DNA of 64,000 nt from UBA2336 sp965227265 (GCA_965227265.1 OZ245738.1:2790001-2854000); one strand, 5' to 3'; positions 8,779-18,870 are shown, counted from the first letter of the stretch. The notes: generated by a model from the sequence alone, not told the origin. Numbers and translations are program-made.

Positions 8779-11514
8779 ATGAAAATCCTGTCTGCTCTTT
8801 CCATCTTCCTGCTTTCTGCACTAACTATCCAGGCCCAAACAGCGCTTGAAAGCTCCTGGATAACCAACGCACGTGTTAACCACATAGAAACAGGCGCTGG
8901 TAAAGTTCTTTTGGTTGGCGAATTTAACTGGTTTGGTCCTGCGTATAACGGAGGCACTGCCTCGTTTAGCAATACGTTAGTCGAAGACGAGAGTTATCCA
9001 AAAATTAGAGAGACTGTTATGTGCGCAGTATCTGACGATGCAGGCGGAGTATATGCAGGAATACAGGATCAGACTACCAATACAAGTAACATTCTCCATA
9101 TCAAAGCGGACAAAACTATAGAAGTACTTCCTGTAACGTTAGGTGAAGGCACCTGGATTAAAGCACTGGCAAAATCAGGAAACATACTTTATTTCGGTGG
9201 TTACTTCCAATCGGTAAATGGAACAACACGCAGTGGCGCAGCGGCCATTAACCTTACCAACAATACTCTCACCGGTTGGAATCCTACTGTAGACGTAAAC
9301 GGATATATTAATGTTCTCACGGTTTCCGGAAGCACCGTGTATGCGGGTGGAGTCTTTTCAAACATCGGTGGACAGGCACGAACCTACATAGCTGCGCTGG
9401 ACGCAACTACCGGTCTGGCTACTTCGTGGAATGTTACGGTAACGGAACCAACGTCATTCGGTGAAGTGTCTGCCATACTTGTGAATGCAGGCATTGTTTA
9501 TTTCGGAGGTTATTTTGCTAACGTTAATGCCGCTGCACAAAGCCGGAGACATTTTGCTGCTGTAAATGCAACAACTGCCGCCTTGGAAACATTTAATCCT
9601 CGACCGGATGGTCGGGTAAATGCTTTGTTACTGGATGGAGGAATGTTATACCTCGCAGGTGGATTCGATCAGGTATTAAACACTACTAGATTTCGCGTTG
9701 CAAGAATTGAACTGGCTACTTCAACGTTAACACCCTTCGAGCTGATTTTCTTTAGCAACACGCACTCTAATTTCTATGGATACGATCAGGTAAATACCAT
9801 CGGCATGGATGGCAATAGACTTTTCATTGGTGGCACTTTCCCAACCGTAAACGATGAACCTCAACCCAACCTGGCAATCGTTAATAAAGTAACCGGAGTA
9901 CTGGAACCGAGCGACAAGAAAATTTATGGACAGCAGATTAACGTCCTTTTAGTAAACGGAGAAAATGTTTTTGTGGGAGGCTATATCATAGGACACCTTG
10001 GTACATCTGTCAATGGTTTTGCCTCGCTTGACGAAACTACAGGAGCGGGCTTGCCCGGCTGGACTGATCACCTGCCTGCTCCTCCGGAAGATGAATACTA
10101 CGAGAGCTTTGATTTTCATTATCATGGAGACCGACTGTACTACTACCTGAATGTATCGGATGGCACAACACTTCTTGGCGCACTCAATGCGGCTGACGGC
10201 AGCGTGATCAACACTTGGTCGGTAACAATTAATCACCATATTCAATCTTGGGCCTTTTCTGACGATGCGCTTTATCTCGCTGATCAAGGCAATGATCCCA
10301 TGACCATCAACGGTCAATCCCGTGAAAGGTTTGCATCCGTTGACCTTGAAACGGGTGCATTATTACCCTGGACAATAGATTTTCCGCTTGCGCTTGATGA
10401 ACATTACATTACTTCCCTGGCGATAGAGAATGATGCGCTTTATGTAGCAGGAGCATTTACATTCAGTGATAATGGAGTAGAACGAAATAGTTTTGCTGCC
10501 TGGAGTGTCACAACCGGATCAATTCTCCCCTGGAGTCCGCGGATAGACGAGTTAGATAACTCAGAAGGTCCGATTATTGGCGCGATAGCCAATTCACAAA
10601 TCTACCTTATTGGAAATGGGATTGTAAGACGCGTTCATCCAGTAACAGGCGTAGCAGACAACTGGGAGCCGGCACAAACAAGTGCAAGTGTTGAGTATGT
10701 AGCCGTTCATAACAATTCCGTTTTTATAGTGGGCGGATTTGAACCCGGCCTTATCCATGTAGATGGCACAACTGCCGAACTCGCAGCATGGCAACCAGAC
10801 TTTGAAAACATTTGGGATAGTGAAGGTTCGATTAACGCCATCGCAGTGACAGATTCAAAGCTATTAATGGGTGGAAATTTTTCTTACGAAATTGATGGCA
10901 TCGGGCGCTATGGGTACGCAGAATATCTTCTTCCGGAAAATACAAACAGTTCCCCTCAGATACAGGAAATTGTTAAATCCGTTCCAATTCAAGGCATCAT
11001 CTCTGTTTATTTACCAGACATCATTACCGATATAGATAATAACATCGATCTTTCATCTGCCGAAATCACATCTTCACCCGAAAGCGGTGCAACAGCCTAC
11101 ATTGATAGTAATTACTTATTTATAGACTACAGTCAAACACCCATTACCGGAACTGACAGGCTAACATTAAGTGTATGCGATGATGAAGAGGCTTGTACAG
11201 AGCAGGAAATTATTATCGAGATTGGCGGTGATATAGAAGTCTACAATGCTGTTTCAGCAAATGGAGATAACCTGAATAAAATTCTGTATCTCCAATACAT
11301 TGATATCTTACCCGATGCGGCCAAAAACAAAGTATCCATCTTTAACCGCTGGGGTGATTTGGTTTTCGATGTGACAGATTACAACAATGAGGATCGCGTA
11401 TTTAAAGGAGTTGGAAAAAATGGTAATGATCTTCCTTCCGGAACGTATTATTATAAAATAGAATTTACAGGTGGCAGAAAGACCAAAACGGGTTATCTGG
11501 CCTTGAAACGATAA
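8779..11514 (+). CDS. Secreted beta-propeller-like protein with CHU_C domain
   Basis: 911 residues with a signal peptide (MKILSALSIFLLSALTIQAQ). The body (about 25-720) consists of repeats of the form GGxFxxxxGxxRxxxAAxxxTTGxLxxW, the pattern of delta-60/DUF5122-like propeller blades, for example GGVFSNIGGQARTYIAALDA. It is followed by the same cadherin/Ig-like module found in the paralogues (PQIQEIV to IEIGG, about 725-815) and a CHU_C domain (YNAVSANGDN, NRWGDLVFD, PSGTYYYKIEF), the T9SS type B signal. Likely a surface or released protein of unknown ligand. Unlike its neighbours it has no Ig_7 repeats. The third adhesin in the tandem cluster. Confidence 0.87.
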   Translation: MKILSALSIFLLSALTIQAQTALESSWITNARVNHIETGAGKVLLVGEFNWFGPAYNGGTASFSNTLVEDESYPKIRETVMCAVSDDAGGVYAGIQDQTTNTSNILHIKADKTIEVLPVTLGEGTWIKALAKSGNILYFGGYFQSVNGTTRSGAAAINLTNNTLTGWNPTVDVNGYINVLTVSGSTVYAGGVFSNIGGQARTYIAALDATTGLATSWNVTVTEPTSFGEVSAILVNAGIVYFGGYFANVNAAAQSRRHFAAVNATTAALETFNPRPDGRVNALLLDGGMLYLAGGFDQVLNTTRFRVARIELATSTLTPFELIFFSNTHSNFYGYDQVNTIGMDGNRLFIGGTFPTVNDEPQPNLAIVNKVTGVLEPSDKKIYGQQINVLLVNGENVFVGGYIIGHLGTSVNGFASLDETTGAGLPGWTDHLPAPPEDEYYESFDFHYHGDRLYYYLNVSDGTTLLGALNAADGSVINTWSVTINHHIQSWAFSDDALYLADQGNDPMTINGQSRERFASVDLETGALLPWTIDFPLALDEHYITSLAIENDALYVAGAFTFSDNGVERNSFAAWSVTTGSILPWSPRIDELDNSEGPIIGAIANSQIYLIGNGIVRRVHPVTGVADNWEPAQTSASVEYVAVHNNSVFIVGGFEPGLIHVDGTTAELAAWQPDFENIWDSEGSINAIAVTDSKLLMGGNFSYEIDGIGRYGYAEYLLPENTNSSPQIQEIVKSVPIQGIISVYLPDIITDIDNNIDLSSAEITSSPESGATAYIDSNYLFIDYSQTPITGTDRLTLSVCDDEEACTEQEIIIEIGGDIEVYNAVSANGDNLNKILYLQYIDILPDAAKNKVSIFNRWGDLVFDVTDYNNEDRVFKGVGKNGNDLPSGTYYYKIEFTGGRKTKTGYLALKR

Positions 11515-11518
11515 CCTA

Positions 11519-11572
11519 TCACATCATTATGTGATTTATTCATGCACCAGATTATTTGAGATTTGGAGCATG
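11519..11572 (+). promoter_or_regulatory. Palindrome plus start-codon hairpin (element 3)
   Basis: TCACAT-catt-ATGTGA (11519-11534) begins 4 nt after the previous stop. A second inverted repeat pairs CATGCACCAGATT (11541-11553) with GATTTGGAGCATG (11560-11572): 12 of 13 positions pair (two G-T), with a 6-nt loop. It encloses GGAG and the ATG at 11570. The spacing from palindrome to ATG is 35 nt, as in element 2. AGATTTG-N4-ATG is also shared with element 2. Confidence 0.55.
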
Positions 11573-14428
11573 AATAAGTTCTCATTTTCAATACTCCTTC
11601 TTTCGATCTGTCTGATCGTTGCCAGAAACAGTATGGCGCAAGAGACGCCTTTACTAAATTGGGCAAAAAATTTTGGCGCTAATTTATATAACGCTGGAGA
11701 CGGTATAGCTACAGATGCTTCCGGGAACGTCTATACTACCGGAAACTTCTTCGGCACACAGGATTTCGATCCGGGTTCGGGTGTATTTAACATGAGCGTT
11801 ACCGGTTCGGACGATGGCATTTTTATTTCCAAGTTAAATTCAAATGGAGATCTTGTCTGGGCAAAATCGATAAAGAACGTTTACAATACGGCTGATGCCA
11901 TAGTGGTTGACGCTTCAGGAAACGTGATCATTACAGGGTTTTTTGATAAGGGTGATGTAATGGATTTTGATCCGGGCCCCGGTACATTCAATGTATCGGC
12001 TCTTGGGTACGATATGTTTGTGCTCAAACTAAATTCCGATGGCGAATTTATCTGGATGCGACACATCCGCGGGACATCTGCTGCCGCGCACGTTTTTCCT
12101 CAAAGCATGGCACTTGATGCAGCAGGGAATATTTATACAACCGGGTACTTTCAAACAACGGTCGACTTCGATCCAGGGGCAGGAACATTCAACATAACTG
12201 CTGGTGAATTCAGGGATATCTTTATCTCCAAACTGGATGCCGATGGAAACTTTGTTTGGGCTAAAGCGATGCTGGGTGCAGGTACCTGCGGTGCTTGCGA
12301 TGACAAAGGCAGAAGCATTGCACTTGATGGGTCCGGCAATGTATACACGAGCGGATTTTTAAGAGGCACAGCAGATTTCGATCCGGGTCCGGGAACGTTT
12401 AACCTAATCCCGCCCAGTGGTGGAGGTTTTTTTGTTTCCAAACTCGATAATAGCGGAAATTTTATCTGGGCAAAAATATTAGGTGGAGCAGCAAGCGGTG
12501 TCGCAGATGTTGGTGACATGGCATTGGACGCTTCCGCAAACATCTACTTGACAGGTGGTGTTTATGGTACTTCGGATTTTGATCCCGGTTCGGGAATCTT
12601 CACTCTTACTTCAGCAGGCAGTTCTGATATCTTTATTTGTAAACTAACCAGTAATGGAGATTTTGTCTGGGCTAAATTATTTGGTGCCGGAAGTGGTGAC
12701 TATGCCTCCACCCTTGACACTGATGGAGCAGGGAATGTTTACACAGCCGGAACATTCACCGGAACGGTAGATTTTGATCCGGGTGCAGGCACATTTAATC
12801 TTAGCGGTAGTTTCCGATACTTCCTTCAAAAGCTAGATACTGATGGAAATTTTGTCTGGGCATATGATATGAACAGTGGTGGCGCTGCAAGCAGCATCAA
12901 AATACAATCGCCTAACCTGTATGTTATGGGTCAAATGGCGGCTGGCACGAACGGTGATCTTGATCCGGGCCCATGCGTTTTGACCTCAAACCCAGGCGCT
13001 GTGTTTATTAAAAAACTCCGCTTAGGCTCTCCGATTTCTGCACCCACAATTTCCTCTTTTACACCTGCTATTGGCCCAATTGGAACCAGCGTTACTATCA
13101 CTGGAACTAACTTCAGTGCAACACCTTCAGAAAATGTTGTGAAATTTTTCAACAACAGAACAGCAACCGTAACGGCCAGCACAACAACAAGTATAACGGC
13201 TGTAGTACCCGCAAGCACTGTAACCGGAGTGATTTCCGTTACAACAAATTGCTTAACCGGAACAAGCGCAAGCAACTTTACAATAGGCGCAGCCCTTGTG
13301 CCAACGATTACTTCGTTTACACCGGTCAATGGACCTGTAGGCACAACGATCACGATCACCGGAACTAACTTTAGCGCTACGCCTGTCAGTAACACTGTTC
13401 AATTTAACGGCACTTCCGCAGTAGTGACGGCCAGTACAACTACCAGTATCACCACAGCCGTTCCGGTGAATGCTACCACTGGAAAAATTACGGTTACAGT
13501 CGATGGAAATACAGCAACCAGCGCAACAGATTTTACTGTTACTATGCCGGCATCGATCAGCATCACTGCTCAACCTCAAAATTTTCCGGCTTGCCCGGGA
13601 GATGTTGCCACCTTTACTACAGCCGCAACAGGTGCAAGCAACATCGCCTATCACTGGCAAATTGAATTCGATGGATTCTTTACTGACATCAATGATGGAA
13701 ATGGATATGCCGGAGTAAACACTTCAACGTTTACAATCAACACCAATCAAAACAATGGTGCAGGTATTTTCCGTTGCCGGATTACAGGCGATGGCGCACC
13801 TGAAGTATTTACAAATGAAGTTTCGGTTACACTTAAGCTCGATTGTGAATCAGGGAACGAGCCTCCCGTTATCCAGCCCAGCACCACAGCCTTACAGGCA
13901 GGCGGCATTGTAACGATCGACTTAACCTCATTAATCTCAGATCCGGATGATAACCTTGATCTTTCAACGCTGCAATTGGCAAATGGAATTTCTGAACAAG
14001 GCGCCCAGGCAAGTCTTGACGAATTAGCGCTGACCCTGAACTATAACGGTGTAATATTCCTGGGCATAGATCATGTTGATCTTGAAGTCTGTGATCTGGA
14101 AGGTGAATGTGCAGAACAGCAGCTTACCATCGAAGTTGGCGGAGATGTTATTGTGTTCAATGCTATCTCTCCAAATGATGATGGCAAAAATGAAATCCTT
14201 CTTCTTCAGTACCTGGATGTATTGCCGGATGCGGTCAAAAACAAAGTATCAATCTTCAATCGTTGGGGCGATCTGGTTTTTGAAATGAACGACTACAATA
14301 ATGACGATCGCGTATTTAAAGGAATAAATAAAAATGGCAATGATCTTCCTTCCGGTACTTACTATTATAAGATAGAGTTCCCTGGCGGGCGGAAAACCAA
14401 AACGGGCTATCTGTCATTAAAACGATAG
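11570..14428 (+). CDS. Secreted SBBP-propeller/TIG protein with CHU_C domain
   Basis: 952 residues from the ATG at 11570. An in-frame GTG at 11531 lies in the upstream palindrome, whereas the ATG follows GGAG and begins the signal peptide MNKFSFSILLLSICLIVARN...MAQ. About seven SBBP-type repeats follow (DxxGNVYTTGxFxGTxDFDPGxGTFN...KLxxxGxFVWAK, residues about 40-480). Next are two IPT/TIG domains (each with GTSVTITGTNFSATP or GTTITITGTNFSATP), a PKD-like Ig domain nearly identical in style to that in the beta-helix protein, the DLTSLISDPDDN module and a CHU_C domain ending TKTGYLSLKR. Exported by T9SS; surface function unknown. Last of the four-gene cluster. Confidence 0.88.
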   Translation: MNKFSFSILLLSICLIVARNSMAQETPLLNWAKNFGANLYNAGDGIATDASGNVYTTGNFFGTQDFDPGSGVFNMSVTGSDDGIFISKLNSNGDLVWAKSIKNVYNTADAIVVDASGNVIITGFFDKGDVMDFDPGPGTFNVSALGYDMFVLKLNSDGEFIWMRHIRGTSAAAHVFPQSMALDAAGNIYTTGYFQTTVDFDPGAGTFNITAGEFRDIFISKLDADGNFVWAKAMLGAGTCGACDDKGRSIALDGSGNVYTSGFLRGTADFDPGPGTFNLIPPSGGGFFVSKLDNSGNFIWAKILGGAASGVADVGDMALDASANIYLTGGVYGTSDFDPGSGIFTLTSAGSSDIFICKLTSNGDFVWAKLFGAGSGDYASTLDTDGAGNVYTAGTFTGTVDFDPGAGTFNLSGSFRYFLQKLDTDGNFVWAYDMNSGGAASSIKIQSPNLYVMGQMAAGTNGDLDPGPCVLTSNPGAVFIKKLRLGSPISAPTISSFTPAIGPIGTSVTITGTNFSATPSENVVKFFNNRTATVTASTTTSITAVVPASTVTGVISVTTNCLTGTSASNFTIGAALVPTITSFTPVNGPVGTTITITGTNFSATPVSNTVQFNGTSAVVTASTTTSITTAVPVNATTGKITVTVDGNTATSATDFTVTMPASISITAQPQNFPACPGDVATFTTAATGASNIAYHWQIEFDGFFTDINDGNGYAGVNTSTFTINTNQNNGAGIFRCRITGDGAPEVFTNEVSVTLKLDCESGNEPPVIQPSTTALQAGGIVTIDLTSLISDPDDNLDLSTLQLANGISEQGAQASLDELALTLNYNGVIFLGIDHVDLEVCDLEGECAEQQLTIEVGGDVIVFNAISPNDDGKNEILLLQYLDVLPDAVKNKVSIFNRWGDLVFEMNDYNNDDRVFKGINKNGNDLPSGTYYYKIEFPGGRKTKTGYLSLKR

Positions 14429-14440
14429 TCGGAATACAGT

Positions 14441-14929
14441 ATGAAAAATTTAAAAATCATTATCGCACTTCTTGTTTTTTCAATTGCCGGATATTCACAA
14501 ACTCAAAAACATGAAGGGACTTCGACACCAGATAGTGCCGTATTGCAGTTATTAAAAAAATATGGCGAAGCATTCAACATCCGCGATGTAGCTGAACGCG
14601 ATGCCAAACGTAAAGACCTTGTTTCACCGGCCTATTTCTATCACGGTATTGATGGCGCGCCCATCAGCCTGGCAGGGTTGACGCAACGGCAAACCAAAAA
14701 CAATTTTAAGGTAATGGCTGATTCAGTATACGATGAAGTATTGTATCAATATGAGAATACAGCCATTCTGATCTTTAAAGAATGGCAGCATTTAACAGAT
14801 AAGGGGGTAGATAAAGAATCGCTGAATTCGGTTTTAATAGTAATGAGTAAAGAGAATGGAAAATGGGTTGTGATTGCCGACATTATCGGAATGAAGCCAA
14901 AACCTCAAGTCATTGAAAAAAATAAATAG
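14441..14929 (+). CDS. Secreted NTF2/SnoaL-like protein (DUF4440-like)
   Basis: 162 residues: signal peptide MKNLKIIIALLVFSIAGYSQ, then a single alpha+beta domain with the NTF2-like layout: helix with LLKKYGEAFNIRDV, a strand with YHGIDGAPISLAG, and closing strands ENTAILIFKEW and GKWVVIADIIG. NTF2-like folds bind small ligands or act as minor enzymes. No catalytic pair can be named here. It starts 12 nt after the fourth adhesin and may be cotranscribed. It is followed by a strong terminator. Family assignment is by fold pattern only. Confidence 0.65.
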   Translation: MKNLKIIIALLVFSIAGYSQTQKHEGTSTPDSAVLQLLKKYGEAFNIRDVAERDAKRKDLVSPAYFYHGIDGAPISLAGLTQRQTKNNFKVMADSVYDEVLYQYENTAILIFKEWQHLTDKGVDKESLNSVLIVMSKENGKWVVIADIIGMKPKPQVIEKNK

Positions 14930-14936
14930 TGCAAAT

Positions 14937-14967
14937 AAAAAATGTCCCAATGTTCGGGACATTTTTT
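14937..14967. terminator. Bidirectional intrinsic terminator
   Basis: AAAAAATGTCCC pairs perfectly with GGGACATTTTTT around a 7-nt loop. It lies between two convergent genes ending at 14929 (+) and 14990 (-). The A and T runs on both flanks allow it to serve both strands. Confidence 0.88.
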
Positions 14968-14989
14968 GATCTCTACTTTCTTACTATAA

Positions 14990-16432
14990 TCAATCCCACT
15001 TCCAATCACCAGCAATTTTTAACGGTTCCTCCAGATCATTGTCAATCATAAATTGTTTAGTGGTCTCGCTATCCATTTTATCAGCCGGAAGCTTATCGGC
15101 ATTGGCCAGCGCATATAAAATCATTGTTCCAAACCGGGCAGTGTTTGTGATGTGGTCTTTGTTCACCAGCTTGAAATCATCGCAGTCTGCATGATAGCAA
15201 CTATAGATCGATGGATCCAGATTACTGATAACACTTAGGATTGGAACACCTTCCAGCATAAATGGCTGGTGATCGCTATGCAACTCGGAATGGTTGCTGA
15301 GTTTGTTTTTATAAACGGTATCAATCGCCATAATTTGTTCACCGGTAGTCTTGAAGAACGTTGTGTCATTTAACTTCCCACCTGCATTTATACCTATCGG
15401 GTTTCCTTCCATGTCAATATTAAACATGTACTTAATTTTCTCAATCGATCCATCTTTTACGGCTTCGTCAACCATATACGTTGAACCCAGCAGCCCTTCC
15501 TCCTCACCCATAAACATGACAAACTGAATGGTTCTTTTCGGCTGAAGCTTATTGGCTTTAAATGCACGGGCAATGTCAAGTATCGCAAATGAACCAATCC
15601 CATTGTCAATCGCTCCGGTTGCCAAATCCCATGAATCCAGGTGTCCACCGATAATGATTTTTTCCTCTGGCAGCTCTGAACCTTTTAACGTGGCAATCAC
15701 GTTGCGCGCCTTAATCACATCACTGTGATTGGTCATACTAATGTGAGTCTGAATTTTCTTTCCAGCCTTTAATTTTTCTTTCAGCTCTAATCCTTTTTCC
15801 TTCGCAATACAAATAGCGGGGATCGGAATTAACTCTCCGGTAACGGAGGCAGTACCGGTTAACAATACTCCATTATCAACCTTATTAAATATAACAACAC
15901 CTACTGCACCATTTTTTATAGCGATAGCGGTTTTTTCACTGCGGTGCAGGTTCTTCGCTTCTTCAGGACTTCCTTCCAAAAGGCCTATATATATAAGAGC
16001 AATTTTATCTTTCGCTGCTCCGGGCTTTGCTGTATAATCAGCTTCAAGACCATTACCCATATCTACCAGTTCTCCGGTCACATCTGCTTCAACCGGTGCG
16101 TGACCCAACGTTACAGCTTTCACACTGTCACCATCGATTGTTACTGCAATCTTTCCGCGCATCCAGGCCTTAGTTTCAAACTCCTGGAACTGCACATCGT
16201 CAAAACCATATTCTTTAAATTTGTTGTATGTGTATTCCTCTGCTTTCTTTCCATTCTCTGATCCGGTAAGGCGATGACCAATGGTCGAGGTGGCCTCTCC
16301 TAACGTTTCATACGCTTTCGAATTTTGAAGTATCTCCGAATTGATGCGCGCAAAAGTTTGAGGATTGCTTTCATCCTTACAGGCGGTCAGCAATAGAATA
16401 AATGCAATAATTAATACAGACAGTTTCTTCAT
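14990..16432 (-). CDS. M28-family zinc peptidase lipoprotein with PA domain
   Basis: 480 residues from the ATG at 16432, chosen over the in-frame ATG at 16453 because it directly begins the lipoprotein signal (MKKLSVLIIAFILLLTAC, lipobox Cys18). A PA-like insert lies around residues 110-235. The peptidase domain carries the M28 metal and catalytic residues: H264 in GGHLDSWD, D276 in GAIDNG, the EEE of FMGEEEG, D in NIDMEG, and H in LHSDHQPF. It probably trims peptides in the periplasm or at the membrane, as carboxypeptidase Q-like aminopeptidases do. A possible promoter lies upstream on the minus strand: TTG (16478-16476), 18 nt, TATCTTGA (16457-16450). Confidence 0.85.
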   Translation of the reverse strand: MKKLSVLIIAFILLLTACKDESNPQTFARINSEILQNSKAYETLGEATSTIGHRLTGSENGKKAEEYTYNKFKEYGFDDVQFQEFETKAWMRGKIAVTIDGDSVKAVTLGHAPVEADVTGELVDMGNGLEADYTAKPGAAKDKIALIYIGLLEGSPEEAKNLHRSEKTAIAIKNGAVGVVIFNKVDNGVLLTGTASVTGELIPIPAICIAKEKGLELKEKLKAGKKIQTHISMTNHSDVIKARNVIATLKGSELPEEKIIIGGHLDSWDLATGAIDNGIGSFAILDIARAFKANKLQPKRTIQFVMFMGEEEGLLGSTYMVDEAVKDGSIEKIKYMFNIDMEGNPIGINAGGKLNDTTFFKTTGEQIMAIDTVYKNKLSNHSELHSDHQPFMLEGVPILSVISNLDPSIYSCYHADCDDFKLVNKDHITNTARFGTMILYALANADKLPADKMDSETTKQFMIDNDLEEPLKIAGDWKWD

Positions 16433-16584
16433 AAGGTTAGATTGTGAGGTCAAGATATGAAAATTAAAAATGAAGCAATCCCGAATATCTACCAGCAGTC
16501 AATAATCTACATCATCCATCCAGCCTTAAACCTTTGTACAGGTTAGAATATTTTTTCACCTTGGGATAAATCACCCTTCTTGTT

Positions 16585-18867
16585 ATGAATTTTCACTCAA
16601 AAAAGGCTTTTATTTTTTCAATTTTACTGCTGAGCTTGAGCTGTTCCGCTCCTGAAAAAAAAGTGGATGATGGTTCAGGCTTCGAACGCCAATTCATTAC
16701 CGCCAATCCGGATCCTACTCCCCTATCACCGGAAGAAACTATAAAGAAATTTCAATTACCTCCGGGCTATCACGCGGAAGTTGTTGCGAGCGAACCCATG
16801 GTTCAGGAACCGGTAGGCATGGCCTGGGATGGTAATGGAAGATTGTATGTAGTTCAAATGAACACCTACATGAAAGATGCCAACGGAACGGAAGAGTATG
16901 AGCCTACAAGTCGCGTGATGCGATTGGAAGATACCGATAGTGATGGTAAGATGGACAAGTCAAGTATTTTCGTGGATAGTCTTGTGCTTCCCAGAACAGT
17001 TCTTCCCGTTGGTGATGAAGTTTACATTACGGTTACCAATGCACAGCACGTCTGGAGTTACAAAGACACAAACAATGATGGCATAGCCGATCAAAAGAAA
17101 ATCGTCTTTGAAAATAACACCATCGACTCACGCAATCTGGAACATCAGAATGGTGGGTTCCTCTGGAATCTCGACAACTGGATTTATCCTTCACGCGATA
17201 ATCTCCGCTATAAATACAAAAACGGAAAGTTGCTGGTCGATACATTGATCGACAATATGTTTGGTCAGTGGGGACTGACGAATGATAACTACGGAAAACT
17301 TTATTTTTCAGAAGCCGGGCCCGGATTACCCGCTGTACAAATTCAGCAAATGCCTGCCTATGGTTCATTGAACCTACGCGATCAATACTCGGAAGATTTT
17401 ACTTTCCTGTGGCCGGTTATCGGAAATGTTGATGCTAACACGGGCCCAAATGGAAGACGCGATGACAATACACTTATCAACTTTACTTCAGGCGCTGGTC
17501 AAGTTGTTTACCGTGGCGACCGACTTCCAGCTGATATGATTGGAGATTACTTCATTCCCGAACCTGTTGCCCGGGTGATCAAGCGTGGCAATGTGATCAA
17601 TCAAAACGGAAAAATTGTTATCGAGCCAACGTACCATGAAAAAGAATGGCTTGCTTCGGCAGACATGAACTTTCGACCTGTTAATACCTATACAGGACCT
17701 GATGGATGTTTTTATATCGTGGACATGTATCATGGTATTATTCAGGAAAGTGAATGGACTCAGCCCGGATCATACGTGGCTGGTAAAATTGCAGAGCTTG
17801 GTCTGGACAAGATCAGAGGCATGGGTCGCATCTACCGCATCGTGCATGATAACTTCAAGCCCGACAATACAAAACCCAACATGCTCAATGAAACTCCCGC
17901 TAAATTGATAAAACATCTTGGTCATCCAAACGGATGGTGGCGCGATATGGCGCAACAAACGCTTATCGTAAGAAATGATAAGTCGATTGTTCCGGAACTC
18001 AAGAAGATAGCAGTTGAAGATAAAAATCCGTTAGCCCGCATTCATGCGATCTGGACGCTCGAAGGGCTAGAGTCGCTTGATAAGAAAACGATATTCACTG
18101 CCTTAACAGATAACGATGCTAATGTTCGCAAGACAGCCGTTTGGGCAAGCGAAGTGTTCATCAATAAAAATGACGAAGAAACAATTGCAGCCATCAGCGG
18201 ATTAAAAACCGATTCCAGTGCAGATGTAAGAATTCAAATTACGCTCTCGCTTCGAGCAAATAAGTCAGCTTCTGCACAGAAACTTGTAAAGGACTTGTTA
18301 GCTGAAAATCCAGACAATGAGCTCATACAGTTTTCAAATAAAGTTTTTGAAGAAAGTCGCATCAAAGCAGAAGCCGAACTTGCCAGGATAAAAAATTTAA
18401 CACCAGCCGATCGGGAATTGATTTCAAAAGGCGCGGTGAATTACAAACAGCTTTGTTCATCGTGTCATGGCCCGGATGGTAAAGGTATTTTGATCGGAAG
18501 TAACCCGATGCCTGCGCCTCCGCTTGTTGGCTCTGCTCGTGTAACCGGAGACAAGATTGCACTCATTCAATTAATGTTGTTGGGGTTACAAGGTCCTGTT
18601 GATGGAAAAGAATATACAAACAATATGCTCCCCATGGCCGGTAACTCGGATGAATATATTGCGTCCGTATTAAGTTATATCCGAAACAGTAACGACCTGG
18701 GTAATAAATCTTCCATTGTTACGATAGATGAAGTGAAAGGAGTTAGAAGCTTCACACAATATAAAGTCGAAGGCGGCACAACACTGCGTTCACTTGAAAT
18801 CGGAAAACTGGGCCGTGCAGAAAATACAAACTGGGATCGCGACAGAGAGAAGAAGAAAAAGAAATAA
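16585..18867 (+). CDS. Sorbosone-dehydrogenase-like/HEAT/cytochrome c lipoprotein
   Basis: 760 residues. Lipoprotein signal with lipobox SLSC near residue 20. Residues about 55-420 form a propeller-like domain (PPGYHAEVVASEPMVQEPVGMAWDGNGRLYVVQM) typical of PVC-type membrane-bound dehydrogenases. A HEAT-repeat region follows (about 450-600) and then a C-terminal c-type cytochrome domain with heme motif C624-S-S-C-H628 and GPDGKG. Such proteins pass electrons from sugar or polyol oxidation to the respiratory chain in the periplasm. The start codon of the next gene is 3 nt after its stop. The substrate is not evident, but the DUF1080 partner points to oxidised sugars. Confidence 0.82.
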   Translation: MNFHSKKAFIFSILLLSLSCSAPEKKVDDGSGFERQFITANPDPTPLSPEETIKKFQLPPGYHAEVVASEPMVQEPVGMAWDGNGRLYVVQMNTYMKDANGTEEYEPTSRVMRLEDTDSDGKMDKSSIFVDSLVLPRTVLPVGDEVYITVTNAQHVWSYKDTNNDGIADQKKIVFENNTIDSRNLEHQNGGFLWNLDNWIYPSRDNLRYKYKNGKLLVDTLIDNMFGQWGLTNDNYGKLYFSEAGPGLPAVQIQQMPAYGSLNLRDQYSEDFTFLWPVIGNVDANTGPNGRRDDNTLINFTSGAGQVVYRGDRLPADMIGDYFIPEPVARVIKRGNVINQNGKIVIEPTYHEKEWLASADMNFRPVNTYTGPDGCFYIVDMYHGIIQESEWTQPGSYVAGKIAELGLDKIRGMGRIYRIVHDNFKPDNTKPNMLNETPAKLIKHLGHPNGWWRDMAQQTLIVRNDKSIVPELKKIAVEDKNPLARIHAIWTLEGLESLDKKTIFTALTDNDANVRKTAVWASEVFINKNDEETIAAISGLKTDSSADVRIQITLSLRANKSASAQKLVKDLLAENPDNELIQFSNKVFEESRIKAEAELARIKNLTPADRELISKGAVNYKQLCSSCHGPDGKGILIGSNPMPAPPLVGSARVTGDKIALIQLMLLGLQGPVDGKEYTNNMLPMAGNSDEYIASVLSYIRNSNDLGNKSSIVTIDEVKGVRSFTQYKVEGGTTLRSLEIGKLGRAENTNWDRDREKKKKK

Positions 18868-18870
18868 CAC

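Noticed and set aside
13253..13660. Antisense open frame with many cysteines opposite the TIG domains
   Set aside because: The cysteines arise from reading threonine/alanine-rich codons in the opposite direction; no ribosome-binding site or family.
15713..15730. AATCACA-tcac-TGTGATT, similar to the recurrent palindrome
   Set aside because: It lies in the middle of the M28 peptidase coding sequence, far from any start, and its right-arm phase and spacer differ from the four promoter-proximal copies; probably chance.
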